A stretch of 40,259 nt of DNA from an uncultured Xylophilus sp. (GTDB lineage Bacteria > Pseudomonadota > Gammaproteobacteria > Burkholderiales > Burkholderiaceae_C), in assembly GCA_913776965.1 (NCBI GenBank), contig CAJYQL010000029.1:1-40259 (forward strand), read 5' to 3'. Shown here piece by piece: positions 8,567 to 17,119 of the stretch (positions within the stretch are counted from its first letter, which is position 1; the number at the start of each line of letters is the position of its first letter). The position numbers were made by a program, and so were the translations under genes. A model generated the notes under the pieces. It did not search any database, had not been told where the DNA came from, and saw nothing but the letters and a program-made list of their open reading frames with translations.

Positions 8567-11041
8567 TCAGGGCCGCTCGATCATCTCGCGCACCTTGTTC
8601 GCGAGCGCCACCACTTCGAACGGCTTGGTCAGCACCGCCATGCCGCGCTCCAGGTGGCCGTTCCCCACGGCGGCGTTCTCGGCATAGCCGGTGATGAACA
8701 GCACCTTCAGCTCGGGCCGGGTGACACGCGCCGCATCGGCCACCTGGCGGCCGTTCATGCCGCCGGGCAGGCCCACGTCGGTCACGAGCAGGTCGATGCG
8801 GCGGTCGGTTTGCAGCACCCGCAGGCCGGCCGCGCCGTCTTCGGCGCCGATCACGCGGTAGCCGGCTTCCTCGAGGATTTCCGTGACCAGCATGCGGATG
8901 GTGGCCTCGTCCTCGACGATCAGCACCGTCTCGCCGTCGCCCTGCTCGGGCGCCGGGTCGGCGCCGTCGTACACCTCTTCCTCGGCGCTGCCGAAGTAGC
9001 GCGGGAAATACAGGCACATGGTGGTGCCCTGGCCGACTTCCGAATAGATGTGCACCTGCCCGCCGGACTGGCGCACGAAGCCGTAGACCATCGACAGCCC
9101 GAGCCCGGTGCCCTGGCCGAGCGGCTTGGTGGTGAAGAACGGGTCGAACGCCCGCTGCACCGTCTCCGGCGTCATGCCGCAGCCGGTATCGGTCACGCAG
9201 AGCGACAGGTACTGGCCCGGCACCAGCTCGCGGTCGGGCGCGGCGCGGTCGTCGAGCCAGCGGTTGGCGGTCTCGATGGTCAGGCGGCCGCCGTGCGGCT
9301 GCATCGCATCGCGGGCGTTGATGCACAGGTTGAGCAGCGCGTTCTCCAGTTGCGACGCGTCGAGCCGCGCCGGCCACAGGCCGCCGGCCCCGATCACCTC
9401 GACGGTGACGTTCGGCCCCACGGTGCGGCGGATCAGGTCCTCCATGCCGCCGACCAGCCGGTTCACATCGACCGGCCGCGGGTCGAGCGTCTGGCGGCGG
9501 GAGAAGGCGAGCAGCCGCTGGGTGAGCGACGTGGCCCGCCGCACCGCGTCCTGGCCCATCGCGATGTAGCGACCGAGCCCGTCGGTGCGGCCCTTGTCCA
9601 GCCGGGCCTGCAGCACCTGCAGCGCCGCGCCGATGCCGCCGAGCAGGTTGTTGAAGTCGTGCGCGATGCCGCCGGTCAGCTGGCCGACCGCCTCCATCTT
9701 CTGCGACTGCCGCAGCGCCTCGTGCGCCTCGTCGAGTGCGGTCTGCGCCTCCTTGGCGGCCGAGATGTCGCGGCCGGTGCAGTAGTACCGGCCCTGCTCA
9801 GGCACGGCGGTCCAGGACAGCCAGCGGTAGGCGCCGTCGCGGCGGCGGTAGCGGTTGACGAAGTTCACCACCGGCGAGCCGGCGACGAGCTTGTCGAACT
9901 GAGCCTGCGTGTCTTCCAGGTCGTCCGGGTGCAGCAGGCAGAACAGGGGCTGTTCGCAGACTTCGGTGTCGGTCCAGCCGAGCAGCCGCTCCCAGGCCGG
10001 GTTGACCTTCTCGAATACGCCGCTGCTGTTGAGCACCCCCAGCAGGTCCGGGGTCAGCTGCCAGAACAGGCTGCGTTCGTGCGCCCGGTCGGCGACCTGC
10101 CGCTCCAGGTCGGCGTTCAGTTCGCGCAGCCGGTTCTCCGAGCGGCGCAGCGCCAGCTCGGACGCGGTCCGGTCGGTGACGTCCACTCCTTCGACGAAGA
10201 TGCCGGTCACCGCACCCGTGCCGTCGCGGATCGGCTGATAGACGAAATCCAGGTAGCGCTCAATCACCGGGCCGTCGGGTTCGGGCTGCACCGCATAGCG
10301 CGCGCTGGTCGCCGCGTACGGCACCCCGCTGGTGTAGACCTGGTCGAGCAGCCCGAGATAGCCCTGGGCCACCGCGTCGGGCAGCGCATCGGCCAGCCGG
10401 CGGCCGACGACCGGCCGGTGGCCGACCAGGCGCTGGTAACCGGGGTTGAGCAGCTCGAACACATGCTCGGGCCCGCGCAGCATCGCCATCACCGTCGGCG
10501 CCTGCTCGAACAGCTGGGCGAGCCGTTCGCGCTCGTCGCGCAGCGCCTGTTCGGCCTGCACCTTGGCGGTGGTCTCGACCACCAGCGCCATCACGCCGAC
10601 CGGCTCGCCCGTCTCGTCGAGCAGGGGCGAATAGTCGAGGTTCATCCAGGCGCGGTCCGCCCGGCCCTCACGGTAGAGCACCAGTTCCTGATCCTGGTAG
10701 CGCAGGGTGCCGCCGGCGAGGCCCACCCGCATCACGTTGTCGTTGAAGTCGGCGACCTCGACCCAGCCTTCGCGCACGTTGGATCCGAGCAACTGCGGAT
10801 GCCGTGCACCGGCGAAGACGGCATAGGCGTCGTTGTAGACCATCACGCCCGGCGCGTACCACAGCATCACCACCGGCACTTCGGACCGCAGCATCATCGC
10901 CGTGGCGGTGCGCACGTGGCCGGGCCAGTCCCGGATCGGACCGAGGGCGGTGGTGCTCCAGTCGTATTCCGCGATCAGCGCGGCCATCTGGCCGCCGCCG
11001 CGCAGGAAGGGCAGGTCGGAGGGAAGGGGGGCGCTGGGCAT
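8567..11041 (-). CDS. Soluble PAS-domain hybrid histidine kinase with C-terminal receiver
   Basis: This is an 824-residue sensor kinase without membrane helices, so it should sense a cytoplasmic signal. Three PAS-like regions (about 40-165, 170-300 and 330-440) precede a short coiled coil. The H-box GGIAHDFNNLLGG follows, with the phospho-accepting His near 461. The ATPase domain has NLCINARDAM, DTGCGM, FDPFFTTK and GTGLGLSM. The C-terminal receiver (about 700-820) has VEDE, the phospho-Asp in LLVTDVGLPGG (near 752) and a KPF switch lysine. The second PAS region is followed by VDVTDR, typical of PAS-PAC pairs. The receiver makes it a hybrid kinase, so an unlinked histidine phosphotransfer or response regulator is expected. 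It lies between the ATPase and permease genes of an Att-like ABC system. A TATAAC box 32 nt upstream may give it its own promoter. Confidence 0.9.
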   Translation of the reverse strand: MPSAPLPSDLPFLRGGGQMAALIAEYDWSTTALGPIRDWPGHVRTATAMMLRSEVPVVMLWYAPGVMVYNDAYAVFAGARHPQLLGSNVREGWVEVADFNDNVMRVGLAGGTLRYQDQELVLYREGRADRAWMNLDYSPLLDETGEPVGVMALVVETTAKVQAEQALRDERERLAQLFEQAPTVMAMLRGPEHVFELLNPGYQRLVGHRPVVGRRLADALPDAVAQGYLGLLDQVYTSGVPYAATSARYAVQPEPDGPVIERYLDFVYQPIRDGTGAVTGIFVEGVDVTDRTASELALRRSENRLRELNADLERQVADRAHERSLFWQLTPDLLGVLNSSGVFEKVNPAWERLLGWTDTEVCEQPLFCLLHPDDLEDTQAQFDKLVAGSPVVNFVNRYRRRDGAYRWLSWTAVPEQGRYYCTGRDISAAKEAQTALDEAHEALRQSQKMEAVGQLTGGIAHDFNNLLGGIGAALQVLQARLDKGRTDGLGRYIAMGQDAVRRATSLTQRLLAFSRRQTLDPRPVDVNRLVGGMEDLIRRTVGPNVTVEVIGAGGLWPARLDASQLENALLNLCINARDAMQPHGGRLTIETANRWLDDRAAPDRELVPGQYLSLCVTDTGCGMTPETVQRAFDPFFTTKPLGQGTGLGLSMVYGFVRQSGGQVHIYSEVGQGTTMCLYFPRYFGSAEEEVYDGADPAPEQGDGETVLIVEDEATIRMLVTEILEEAGYRVIGAEDGAAGLRVLQTDRRIDLLVTDVGLPGGMNGRQVADAARVTRPELKVLFITGYAENAAVGNGHLERGMAVLTKPFEVVALANKVREMIERP

Positions 11042-11073
11042 GGCGGGGTAGGAGTGATGCGGGCGCGAACGCC

Positions 11074-11079
11074 GTTATA
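11074..11079 (-). promoter_or_regulatory. Candidate -10 box for the hybrid histidine kinase
   Basis: The minus strand reads TATAAC 32 nt before the kinase ATG, in the 102-nt gap after the ABC ATPase stop. No clear -35 hexamer is seen 17 nt upstream, where the sequence is purely G/C, so this call is tentative. Confidence 0.4.
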
Positions 11080-11143
11080 GCGGAGCCGCCGGGCCGGCGC
11101 GCGCGTGGATGTTGCAGGCGGTGCGCCGTTGCGGACGCGGCGC

Positions 11144-11822
<679 letters not shown>

Positions 11823-11833
<11 letters not shown>

Positions 11834-12854
11834 CGGTCGCCTTCGTGGCCGCGAGCAGCCGGTCCACCTGCTGCAGCACCGCACCGACCGGATCGGGTGC
11901 GTCGGCGGGCACCACGGTGCGGCCGGGCAGGCTGCGCAGCCAGGTGATCTGCCGCTTGGCGAGCTGCCGGGTGGCGGCGGTGCCGCGTTCGTGGAGCAGG
12001 GCGGTCGTCGTATCGGCGGGGGTGCCGGCGTCGAGCAGCTCCCAGGCCTGGCGGTAGCCGACCGCACGCATCGACGGCAGATCGGCATGCAGGTCGCCGC
12101 GGCCGCGTAGGGCGCGGACTTCGTCGAGAAAGCCGGCGGCGAGCATGGTGTCGAAGCGCTCGCCGATGCGGCGGTGCAGCCAGCCGCGGTCTGTCGGTTC
12201 GAGGGAAATCAGCCGTTCTGCGCAGGCGGGACGGTCGCTGGCAGCTATGGTTTTCGTAGCGCCGTGCCAGGCCGACAGCGGCCGGCCGGTGAGCTGCCAG
12301 ACTTCCAGCGCCCGCTGGATGCGCTGGCTGTCGCGCGGCGCGAGGCGCTCCGCGGTGACCGGATCGACCGCGGCCAGCCGGGCATGCAGGGCTGGCCAGC
12401 CGTGGGTCTGCGCCTCGGCCTCCAGCGCAGCACGAAGTGCCGGGTCGGCCGGCGGCAGGTCGTCGATGCCGTCGAACAGCGCCTTGAAATACAGCATCGT
12501 GCCGCCGACCAGCAGCGGCAGCGCGCCGCGGGCCCGGATCGCGTCGATGAGGCTCGTAGCGTCGCGCACGAATTCGGCGGCGCTGTAGGGCACGAGCGCG
12601 TCGCGGATGTCGATCAGGTGGTGCGGCACTGCGGCCTGTTCGGCCGCGCTCGGTTTGGCGGTGCCGATGTCCATGCCCCGGTACACCAGCGCCGAATCGA
12701 CGCTGACGATCTCGACCGACCATTGCGGGGCCAGATGCCGCGCAACGGCGAGCGCTGCCGCGGTCTTGCCGGCGGCGGTCGGGCCGGCCAGCGCGATGGC
12801 GCGGGGCGCGGGGCGGCCGGCGGGCGGCAGGCGGTCGGGGAGGGGGCCGGACAT
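11823..12854 (-). CDS. miaA: tRNA dimethylallyltransferase MiaA
   Basis: The 343-residue enzyme transfers a dimethylallyl group to N6 of A37 in tRNAs that read UNN codons, the first step to ms2i6A. Seen are the P-loop GPTAAGKT (about 25-32), [18 protein letters not shown] for substrate binding, [13 protein letters not shown], and [21 protein letters not shown] in the tRNA-binding part. Between LSAWHG and RLISLEP lies a stretch ([15 protein letters not shown]) encoded by a copy of the 50-bp dispersed repeat; this region is length-variable in the family. The gene sits near mutL, as in E. coli, but a lipoprotein hydrolase lies between them and no hfq follows. Instead the ABC ATPase gene overlaps its end by 11 nt. 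Confidence 0.95.
12211..12260 (-). repeat. 50-bp dispersed repeat, copy 2 (inside miaA)
   Basis: Read on the minus strand, this copy has GCTACGAAAA at unit positions 1-10, ATAGCTG at 13-19, GCG at 23-25 and CGCCTGCGCAGAA at 33-45. The first 45 positions match copy 1 at 34 sites with no gap. The copy is in the same orientation as the gene. Codons begin at unit position 1, the same phase as in copy 4. Confidence 0.8.
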
Positions 12855-12906
12855 CCGGCCGAGCGTAGCAGAGGCCGCCCGCGACAGCAGCCCGCGGCCC
12901 GGCCGG

Positions 12907-13833
12907 TCAGAGGGCGGCGGCGACGCTGGAATCGGCCTGCGACGGCAGCGCCGGCTGGGTGTTCAGGCCGAACAGGCTTTTCAGTGCGCCGCGGTACTGG
13001 CTCTCGCCGACCGCATTCGTGCTGTGGTGCGATCCGCCGGGCACCAGCACGAACTGCTTCTGCACCTTGGCCGCGTCGTACAGCCGCCGGCCGAGCGCCG
13101 CGGGAATCAGGCTGTCTTCCGATCCGTGCACCACCAGCAGCGGCGCCTGGATGCGCTTGACCTTGTCGATCGACTCGAAGCGCTGCGTGATCAGCGCCGA
13201 GAACGGCAGCCAGCCCCACTTGAAGGTGCTCACCACGTCGGCGATGTTGGTGAAGGTGCCCTCGACGATCACGCCGCTCGCATCCGGAATGCGGGTCGCC
13301 AGGTCGATCGCGATAGCGCCGCCGAGCGAATGGCCGAACACGTAGCGCGAACGGTCGGGAAAGCGCTGGGCAAGCCAGTCCCAGGCGGCCTGTGCGTCTT
13401 CGGCCGCGGTCGCCTCCGACGGCAGGCCGGCACTGCTCTTGCCGAAACCCCGGTAGTCGATCGCCAGGACCGAAAAGCCCATCTCCTGCATGCGGCGGAT
13501 GCGGGAGGCCGAGCCGACCACGTTCCAGCGGGCGCCGTGCAGGTACAGCAGCACCGGCGGGCCGCTGCCGTGGGTCACGGCGGGCACGCCCATCGGCAGG
13601 TTGGCCGGCGTGGCGGCGGGCAGCCACAGCGCATGCAGGCGCGCCGGGCCGGCTTCCGCGTCGGACTGGAAGTCGATGTAGACATCCTGCATGTCCTGCA
13701 CCTGCTGCACGCCGCCCCAGGCCCGGTCGCTGGGCTGGAAGATCCATTCGCGCTGCTTGTAGTCCAGCGTGGAACATCCCGCCAATACGGCAAGGGCGAC
13801 GGCGACGGGCGCAAAAAGCGAACGTGGGGTCAT
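12907..13833 (-). CDS. Alpha/beta-hydrolase lipoprotein
   Basis: The 308-residue protein starts with a lipoprotein signal ([20 protein letters not shown]); the cysteine at residue 20 would be acylated and anchor the protein in the envelope. The ATG at 13833 is preferred to the longer frame from 13863 because it places the signal at the N-terminus. The hydrolase core shows the oxyanion region [10 protein letters not shown], then [10 protein letters not shown], the nucleophile elbow [19 protein letters not shown] with the acidic residue, and the catalytic histidine in GGSHHSTN. This matches the BEM46/YfhR-like serine hydrolase group. The substrate is unknown, but an esterase or acyl hydrolase is likely. 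It lies between mutL and miaA with 52 nt before miaA and 185 nt to mutL. Confidence 0.85.
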   Translation of the reverse strand: MTPRSLFAPVAVALAVLAGCSTLDYKQREWIFQPSDRAWGGVQQVQDMQDVYIDFQSDAEAGPARLHALWLPAATPANLPMGVPAVTHGSGPPVLLYLHGARWNVVGSASRIRRMQEMGFSVLAIDYRGFGKSSAGLPSEATAAEDAQAAWDWLAQRFPDRSRYVFGHSLGGAIAIDLATRIPDASGVIVEGTFTNIADVVSTFKWGWLPFSALITQRFESIDKVKRIQAPLLVVHGSEDSLIPAALGRRLYDAAKVQKQFVLVPGGSHHSTNAVGESQYRGALKSLFGLNTQPALPSQADSSVAAAL

Positions 13834-14018
13834 GGACGGTTCTGAACGGAGAAGGGGCCGCATGGTTCCCCGCTTAACGTCTGGAAACGGGTTGCCGGCC
13901 TACACGCAAACCCTGTGCCGTCGCACATTTACATTCATCGGCGGGATTGAGCGGCTTTTGGGGCGCAATTGCGCTTGATGCCTGACGTTCGGCGCCGGAC
14001 CGGTCGGCCTGACGACGT

Positions 14019-15896
14019 TCAGCGGCCGCGCAGGAACAGTGCGTCCAGCTCTCGCACCGCCAGCTGTCGCCAGGTCGGCCGGCCGTGGTTGCACTGGTCG
14101 GACCGCTCGGTCGCTTCCATCTGGCGCAGCAGCGCATTCATTTCCTCGACCGTCAGCCGGCGGTGTGCCCGGACCGCGCCGTGGCAGGCCATCGTGCCCA
14201 GGATCTCGTCGCGGGCCCGCGCGACCAACGTGCTGCCGTCGTGCTGCGCGAGTTCGGCGAGCACGCTGCGCGCCAGTTCCACCGCGTCGCCCTGGGCGAG
14301 GGCGGCGGGTACCGCCCGCACGGCAAGCGTCTTGGGCGAAAAAGCGGAAATTTCCAGTCCGAGGGCCGACAGCACCTCCGTCTGCGCCTCGGCGGTCGCG
14401 ACTTCCTGCGGCGTGGCGGCGAAGGTCGCCGGGATCAGCAGCGGCTGGCTGGCGATAGCCGCATCGGCCATCTGGGCCTTCAGGCGTTCGTACACGATCC
14501 GTTCGTGGGCGGCGTGCATGTCGACGATGACTAGGCCCTGCGTGTTCTCGGCCAGGATGTAGATGCCCTGAAGCTGCGCCAATGCCCGGCCGAGCGGCCA
14601 GGCGTCGGCCGGTAGATCCGCCGGAGCCGCAGCGGTGGGCGGCGCCATCGTAGCGGCAGGCGGCGCCATGCCGGGCGGCGTGGCGTCCCACAGGGCGCCC
14701 AGGTCCGAGACGCGGATGCCCGAGGGTGCGCCGAAGTCCATGGCCGGCTGCACGCGATAGGCCGTCAGCGGTGCGACCGGCGGAGTCGCTGGCGGTCGAT
14801 CCGTTGCGACGTGCGAGGACACCTCCACCGGCACCGTCAGGCCGAGTGGCACGGTACCGGTCGCAGCGCCCGCGCGAGGCGCGGCCAGGGCACCTTCCAC
14901 CGCACGGCGCACCGCCTGATGGACTTCACGGCTGTCGCGGAAGCGCACCTCGATCTTGGTCGGATGCACGTTGACGTCCACCCGCGCCGGATCGATCGTG
15001 ACCTGCAGCGCATAGACGGGCTGGCGCTGCCCGTGCAGCACGTCCTCGTAGGCGCTTCGGGCGGCGTGGGTCAGCACCCGGTCACGTACGTAACGGCCGT
15101 TGACGTAGCTGAACTGCTGGTCCGCGCGGGCCCGTGCGGCATCGGGAATACCGGCACGGCCGCGCACCGTGATGCCGCCGGCACCCTGGTAGGACACCGC
15201 GACCGAACGGTCCAAAAACTCCTCGCCCAGCACGTCTGCCAGCCGGCGGGTATGGGCGGCCTCCGGGTCGCCGTCGCAGCGCCGCCACTGCTCCACCAGC
15301 TTGCCGTCGTGCCAGATCGCGAAGCCCACGTCCGGCCGGGCGAGGGCGTGGCGCCGTACCGCCTCGATGCAGTGCGCCAGCTCGGTCGCATCCGTCTTCA
15401 GGAATTTGCGCCGGGCGGGCGTCGAGAAGAAAAGCTCGCGCACCTCGACCGAGGTGCCGGTGGCGCGTGCCGCCGGCCGCAATTCGCCGCTGCGGCCTTC
15501 GAGCAGGAACGCGCTCGGCTGGTCGGCCGGGCGCGACAGCAGCGACATCTCGGATACCGAGGCGATCGCGGCCAGTGCCTCGCCCCGGAAACCCATGGTG
15601 CCGACGGTTTCCAGGTCGTGCAGGCTGGCGATCTTGCTGGTCGCATGGCGCTTCAGGGCGACGGGCAGTTCGGTGTGCGGAATGCCGCAGCCGTCGTCCT
15701 CGACGGTGATCAGCCGTACCCCGCCGGCCGACAGGCGCACCGTGACCTGCGTGGCGCCGGCGTCGAGCGCGTTGTCCACCAGCTCCCGCACGACCGAGCC
15801 GGGCCGCTCGACCACCTCGCCGGCGGCGATCTGGCTGATCAGTTCGTCGGGCAGTTCGCGGATCGGGCGGCGGGGTGCAGAAGGTGCAGGATTCAC
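14019..15896 (-). CDS. mutL: DNA mismatch repair protein MutL (endonuclease type)
   Basis: The 625-residue protein couples mismatch recognition by MutS to strand incision. The N-terminal GHKL ATPase has ISQIAAGEVVERP, ELVDNALDAGA, DDGCGI and TMGFRGEAL. The C-terminal part has DMHAAHERIVYE (about 457-468), a form of the DQHA(X)2E(X)4E nuclease motif, and CNHGRPT (about 600), the other metal-site motif. It should therefore nick DNA itself, unlike E. coli MutL, which relies on MutH. The start is taken as GTG at 15896 because the longer frame to 16001 runs through dedA and has no family similarity. A CCTAGAAT box ends 8 nt before the GTG. The two domains are joined by a Pro/Ala-rich linker. Confidence 0.94.
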   Translation of the reverse strand: MNPAPSAPRRPIRELPDELISQIAAGEVVERPGSVVRELVDNALDAGATQVTVRLSAGGVRLITVEDDGCGIPHTELPVALKRHATSKIASLHDLETVGTMGFRGEALAAIASVSEMSLLSRPADQPSAFLLEGRSGELRPAARATGTSVEVRELFFSTPARRKFLKTDATELAHCIEAVRRHALARPDVGFAIWHDGKLVEQWRRCDGDPEAAHTRRLADVLGEEFLDRSVAVSYQGAGGITVRGRAGIPDAARARADQQFSYVNGRYVRDRVLTHAARSAYEDVLHGQRQPVYALQVTIDPARVDVNVHPTKIEVRFRDSREVHQAVRRAVEGALAAPRAGAATGTVPLGLTVPVEVSSHVATDRPPATPPVAPLTAYRVQPAMDFGAPSGIRVSDLGALWDATPPGMAPPAATMAPPTAAAPADLPADAWPLGRALAQLQGIYILAENTQGLVIVDMHAAHERIVYERLKAQMADAAIASQPLLIPATFAATPQEVATAEAQTEVLSALGLEISAFSPKTLAVRAVPAALAQGDAVELARSVLAELAQHDGSTLVARARDEILGTMACHGAVRAHRRLTVEEMNALLRQMEATERSDQCNHGRPTWRQLAVRELDALFLRGR

Positions 15897-15904
15897 GGCG
15901 GAGC

Positions 15905-15912
15905 ATTCTAGG
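15905..15912 (-). promoter_or_regulatory. Candidate -10 element (CCTAGAAT) for mutL
   Basis: The minus strand reads CCTAGAAT, and TAGAAT ends only 8 nt before the GTG start. A transcript beginning 6-8 nt after the hexamer would have almost no leader. The same octamer precedes three other genes in the window. Confidence 0.5.
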
Positions 15913-15969
15913 ACGCGGTTAGAGTACCCGCCGGGCCGGCAGGGGCGGGCATGGACATGAACGGAACCG

Positions 15970-16626
15970 ATGGAACTGGTGCATTTGCTGATCGACTTCA
16001 TCCTGCATATCGACCGTCACCTGGAGGCGTTCGTCACGCAGTACGGCGCGTGGGTGTACGCGCTGCTGTTCCTGATCGTGTTCGTGGAGACGGGCGTGGT
16101 GGTGATGCCTTTCCTGCCCGGCGACTCGCTGCTGTTCATCGTCGGCGCCCTCGCCGGTGCAGGGCTGCTGCAACTCGGCATTGCGCTGCCGGTGCTGCTG
16201 GTGGCAGCCATCCTGGGTGACCAGTGCAACTATGCGATCGGCCGGCATATCGGGCCGCGGGTGTTTCATTGGGAGAACTCGCGTTTCTTCAACCGCAAGG
16301 CGTTCGACCAGGCGCACGCCTTCTACGAACGCTACGGCGGCATCACCGTGATCCTGGCGCGGTTCATGCCCTTCGTGCGGACCTTCGCGCCTTTCGTCGC
16401 CGGTGTCGCGGTGATGGACCGCGCCCGCTTCACCGCCTACAACGTCGTGGGTGCGCTGATCTGGGTGCTGGGCATCGGTTTTGCCGGCTACTTCTTCGGC
16501 AACCTGCCGTGGGTGAAGGAACACCTGGAAAAAATCATCTGGGCGATGATTCTGGTGCCGGGGCTGGTGGCGATCTACGGCGCGTGGCGGGCCGGTCGCC
16601 AGAAGGCGGCCACCGCAGCGCCCTAA
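15970..16626 (+). CDS. DedA family membrane protein
   Basis: The 218-residue integral membrane protein belongs to the DedA (SNARE-associated, VTT-domain) family. Members support membrane homeostasis and proton-motive force, and some flip undecaprenyl phosphate or phosphatidylethanolamine. Seen are FVETGVVVMPFLPGDSLLF with the conserved acidic and PGD residues, GDQCNYAIGRHIG, and the arginine-containing re-entrant motif ARFMPFVRTFAPFVAGV. About four to five hydrophobic helices are spread over its length. It diverges from mutL across a 73-bp gap and ends at a strong terminator. No function closer than the family can be assigned. Confidence 0.9.
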   Translation: MELVHLLIDFILHIDRHLEAFVTQYGAWVYALLFLIVFVETGVVVMPFLPGDSLLFIVGALAGAGLLQLGIALPVLLVAAILGDQCNYAIGRHIGPRVFHWENSRFFNRKAFDQAHAFYERYGGITVILARFMPFVRTFAPFVAGVAVMDRARFTAYNVVGALIWVLGIGFAGYFFGNLPWVKEHLEKIIWAMILVPGLVAIYGAWRAGRQKAATAAP

Positions 16627-16631
16627 AAATA

Positions 16632-16677
16632 CACGCCCAAAGAAAAAGCCCCGTCAGGGGCTTTTTCTTTGGGCGTG
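16632..16677. terminator. Strong bidirectional terminator (21-bp perfect stem)
   Basis: Arms 16632-16652 and 16657-16677 are perfect reverse complements over 21 bp with a four-base loop (GTCA). The GGGGC/CTTTTTCTTT half gives a U-tract in both directions. It separates the convergent dedA and glycine-zipper lipoprotein genes. Confidence 0.92.
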
Positions 16678-16692
16678 CGGCGAAGCCACAGA

Positions 16693-16920
16693 TCAGTAGC
16701 GACGCTCCGAACGCTTGCCGACTTCGTTGCCGACCAGCGCGCCGGCTGCAGCACCGCCCACGGTGCCTGCGGTACCGCCGAAGAGGGCGTTACCTGCCAC
16801 GCCGCCCAGCACAGCGCCGGTACCGGTGCCGATCTGCTGGTTGGTCGGGCCGCCTGCGCAACCCGACAGGCCGATGACGGCGGCGGCAGCTACTGCGAAA
16901 AGGAGGTTGGTCTTCTTCAT
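16693..16920 (-). CDS. Small glycine-zipper outer-membrane lipoprotein (OsmB-like)
   Basis: The 75-residue precursor has the signal MKKTNLLFAVAAAAVIGLSGC with lipobox LSGC. A region of repeated GxxxG spacing follows (IGTGTGAVLGGVAGNALFGG), and a second Ala/Gly-rich segment ends in NEVGKRSERRY. Such glycine-zipper lipoproteins (OsmB, SlyB, Rick_17kDa-like) sit at the outer membrane and often respond to envelope or osmotic stress. The ATG at 16920 is preferred over an in-frame GTG at 16929 because AAAGGTG lies 6 nt before it. It is monocistronic, with a 199-nt upstream gap to the amiC stop and a terminator downstream. Confidence 0.82.
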   Translation of the reverse strand: MKKTNLLFAVAAAAVIGLSGCAGGPTNQQIGTGTGAVLGGVAGNALFGGTAGTVGGAAAGALVGNEVGKRSERRY

Positions 16921-17119
16921 GATGGTCACCTTTGATGGAAGTGGAGGACCAGGCCATCGGAGCAGTGCTTCCGGGGCTGTTCGGCCTGTGGAAGCAACTG
17001 TAGAAATCCTGCAGCGACCCCTCTGTAGGAATTCGGCGCCGCCGCCTGTCGTCTCCCCGCAACTGGCGATGTCGCCGGAGGGGCCATCGCCCGCATCGCG
17101 GCGGTGCGCAGCTGCCGCC

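Noticed and set aside
6881-11080. A 1399-codon open frame on the plus strand
   Set aside because: It lies antisense to the FtsX permease and histidine kinase genes, both with clear motifs. GC-rich codon use leaves few stops in the opposite frame, and the translation is His/Arg/Gln-rich with no domain signature.
13300-13335. A possible repeat copy in the hydrolase gene (GCGATAGCG)
   Set aside because: It shares the GATAGC core only, with no further block in register.
13963-13974. The 12-bp palindrome GCGCAATTGCGC between the hydrolase and mutL genes
   Set aside because: About ten perfect 12-bp palindromes are expected by chance in 40 kb, and no promoter is placed next to it.
14442-14475. A possible fifth copy of the 50-bp repeat in mutL (GCGATAGCC)
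   Set aside because: Only the GATAGC core matches; the GCTA arm and the GCGC and GCGCAGAA blocks are missing.
15897-16001. An N-terminal extension of MutL to the ATG at 16001
   Set aside because: It runs through the dedA start and the candidate promoters, and MutL proteins begin close to the IRELPDELISQIAAGEVV segment.
17065-17091. A GGCGATG/CATCGCC hairpin after the amiC stop as a terminator
   Set aside because: The stem is only 7 bp with a 13-nt loop and no T-tract on the minus strand.
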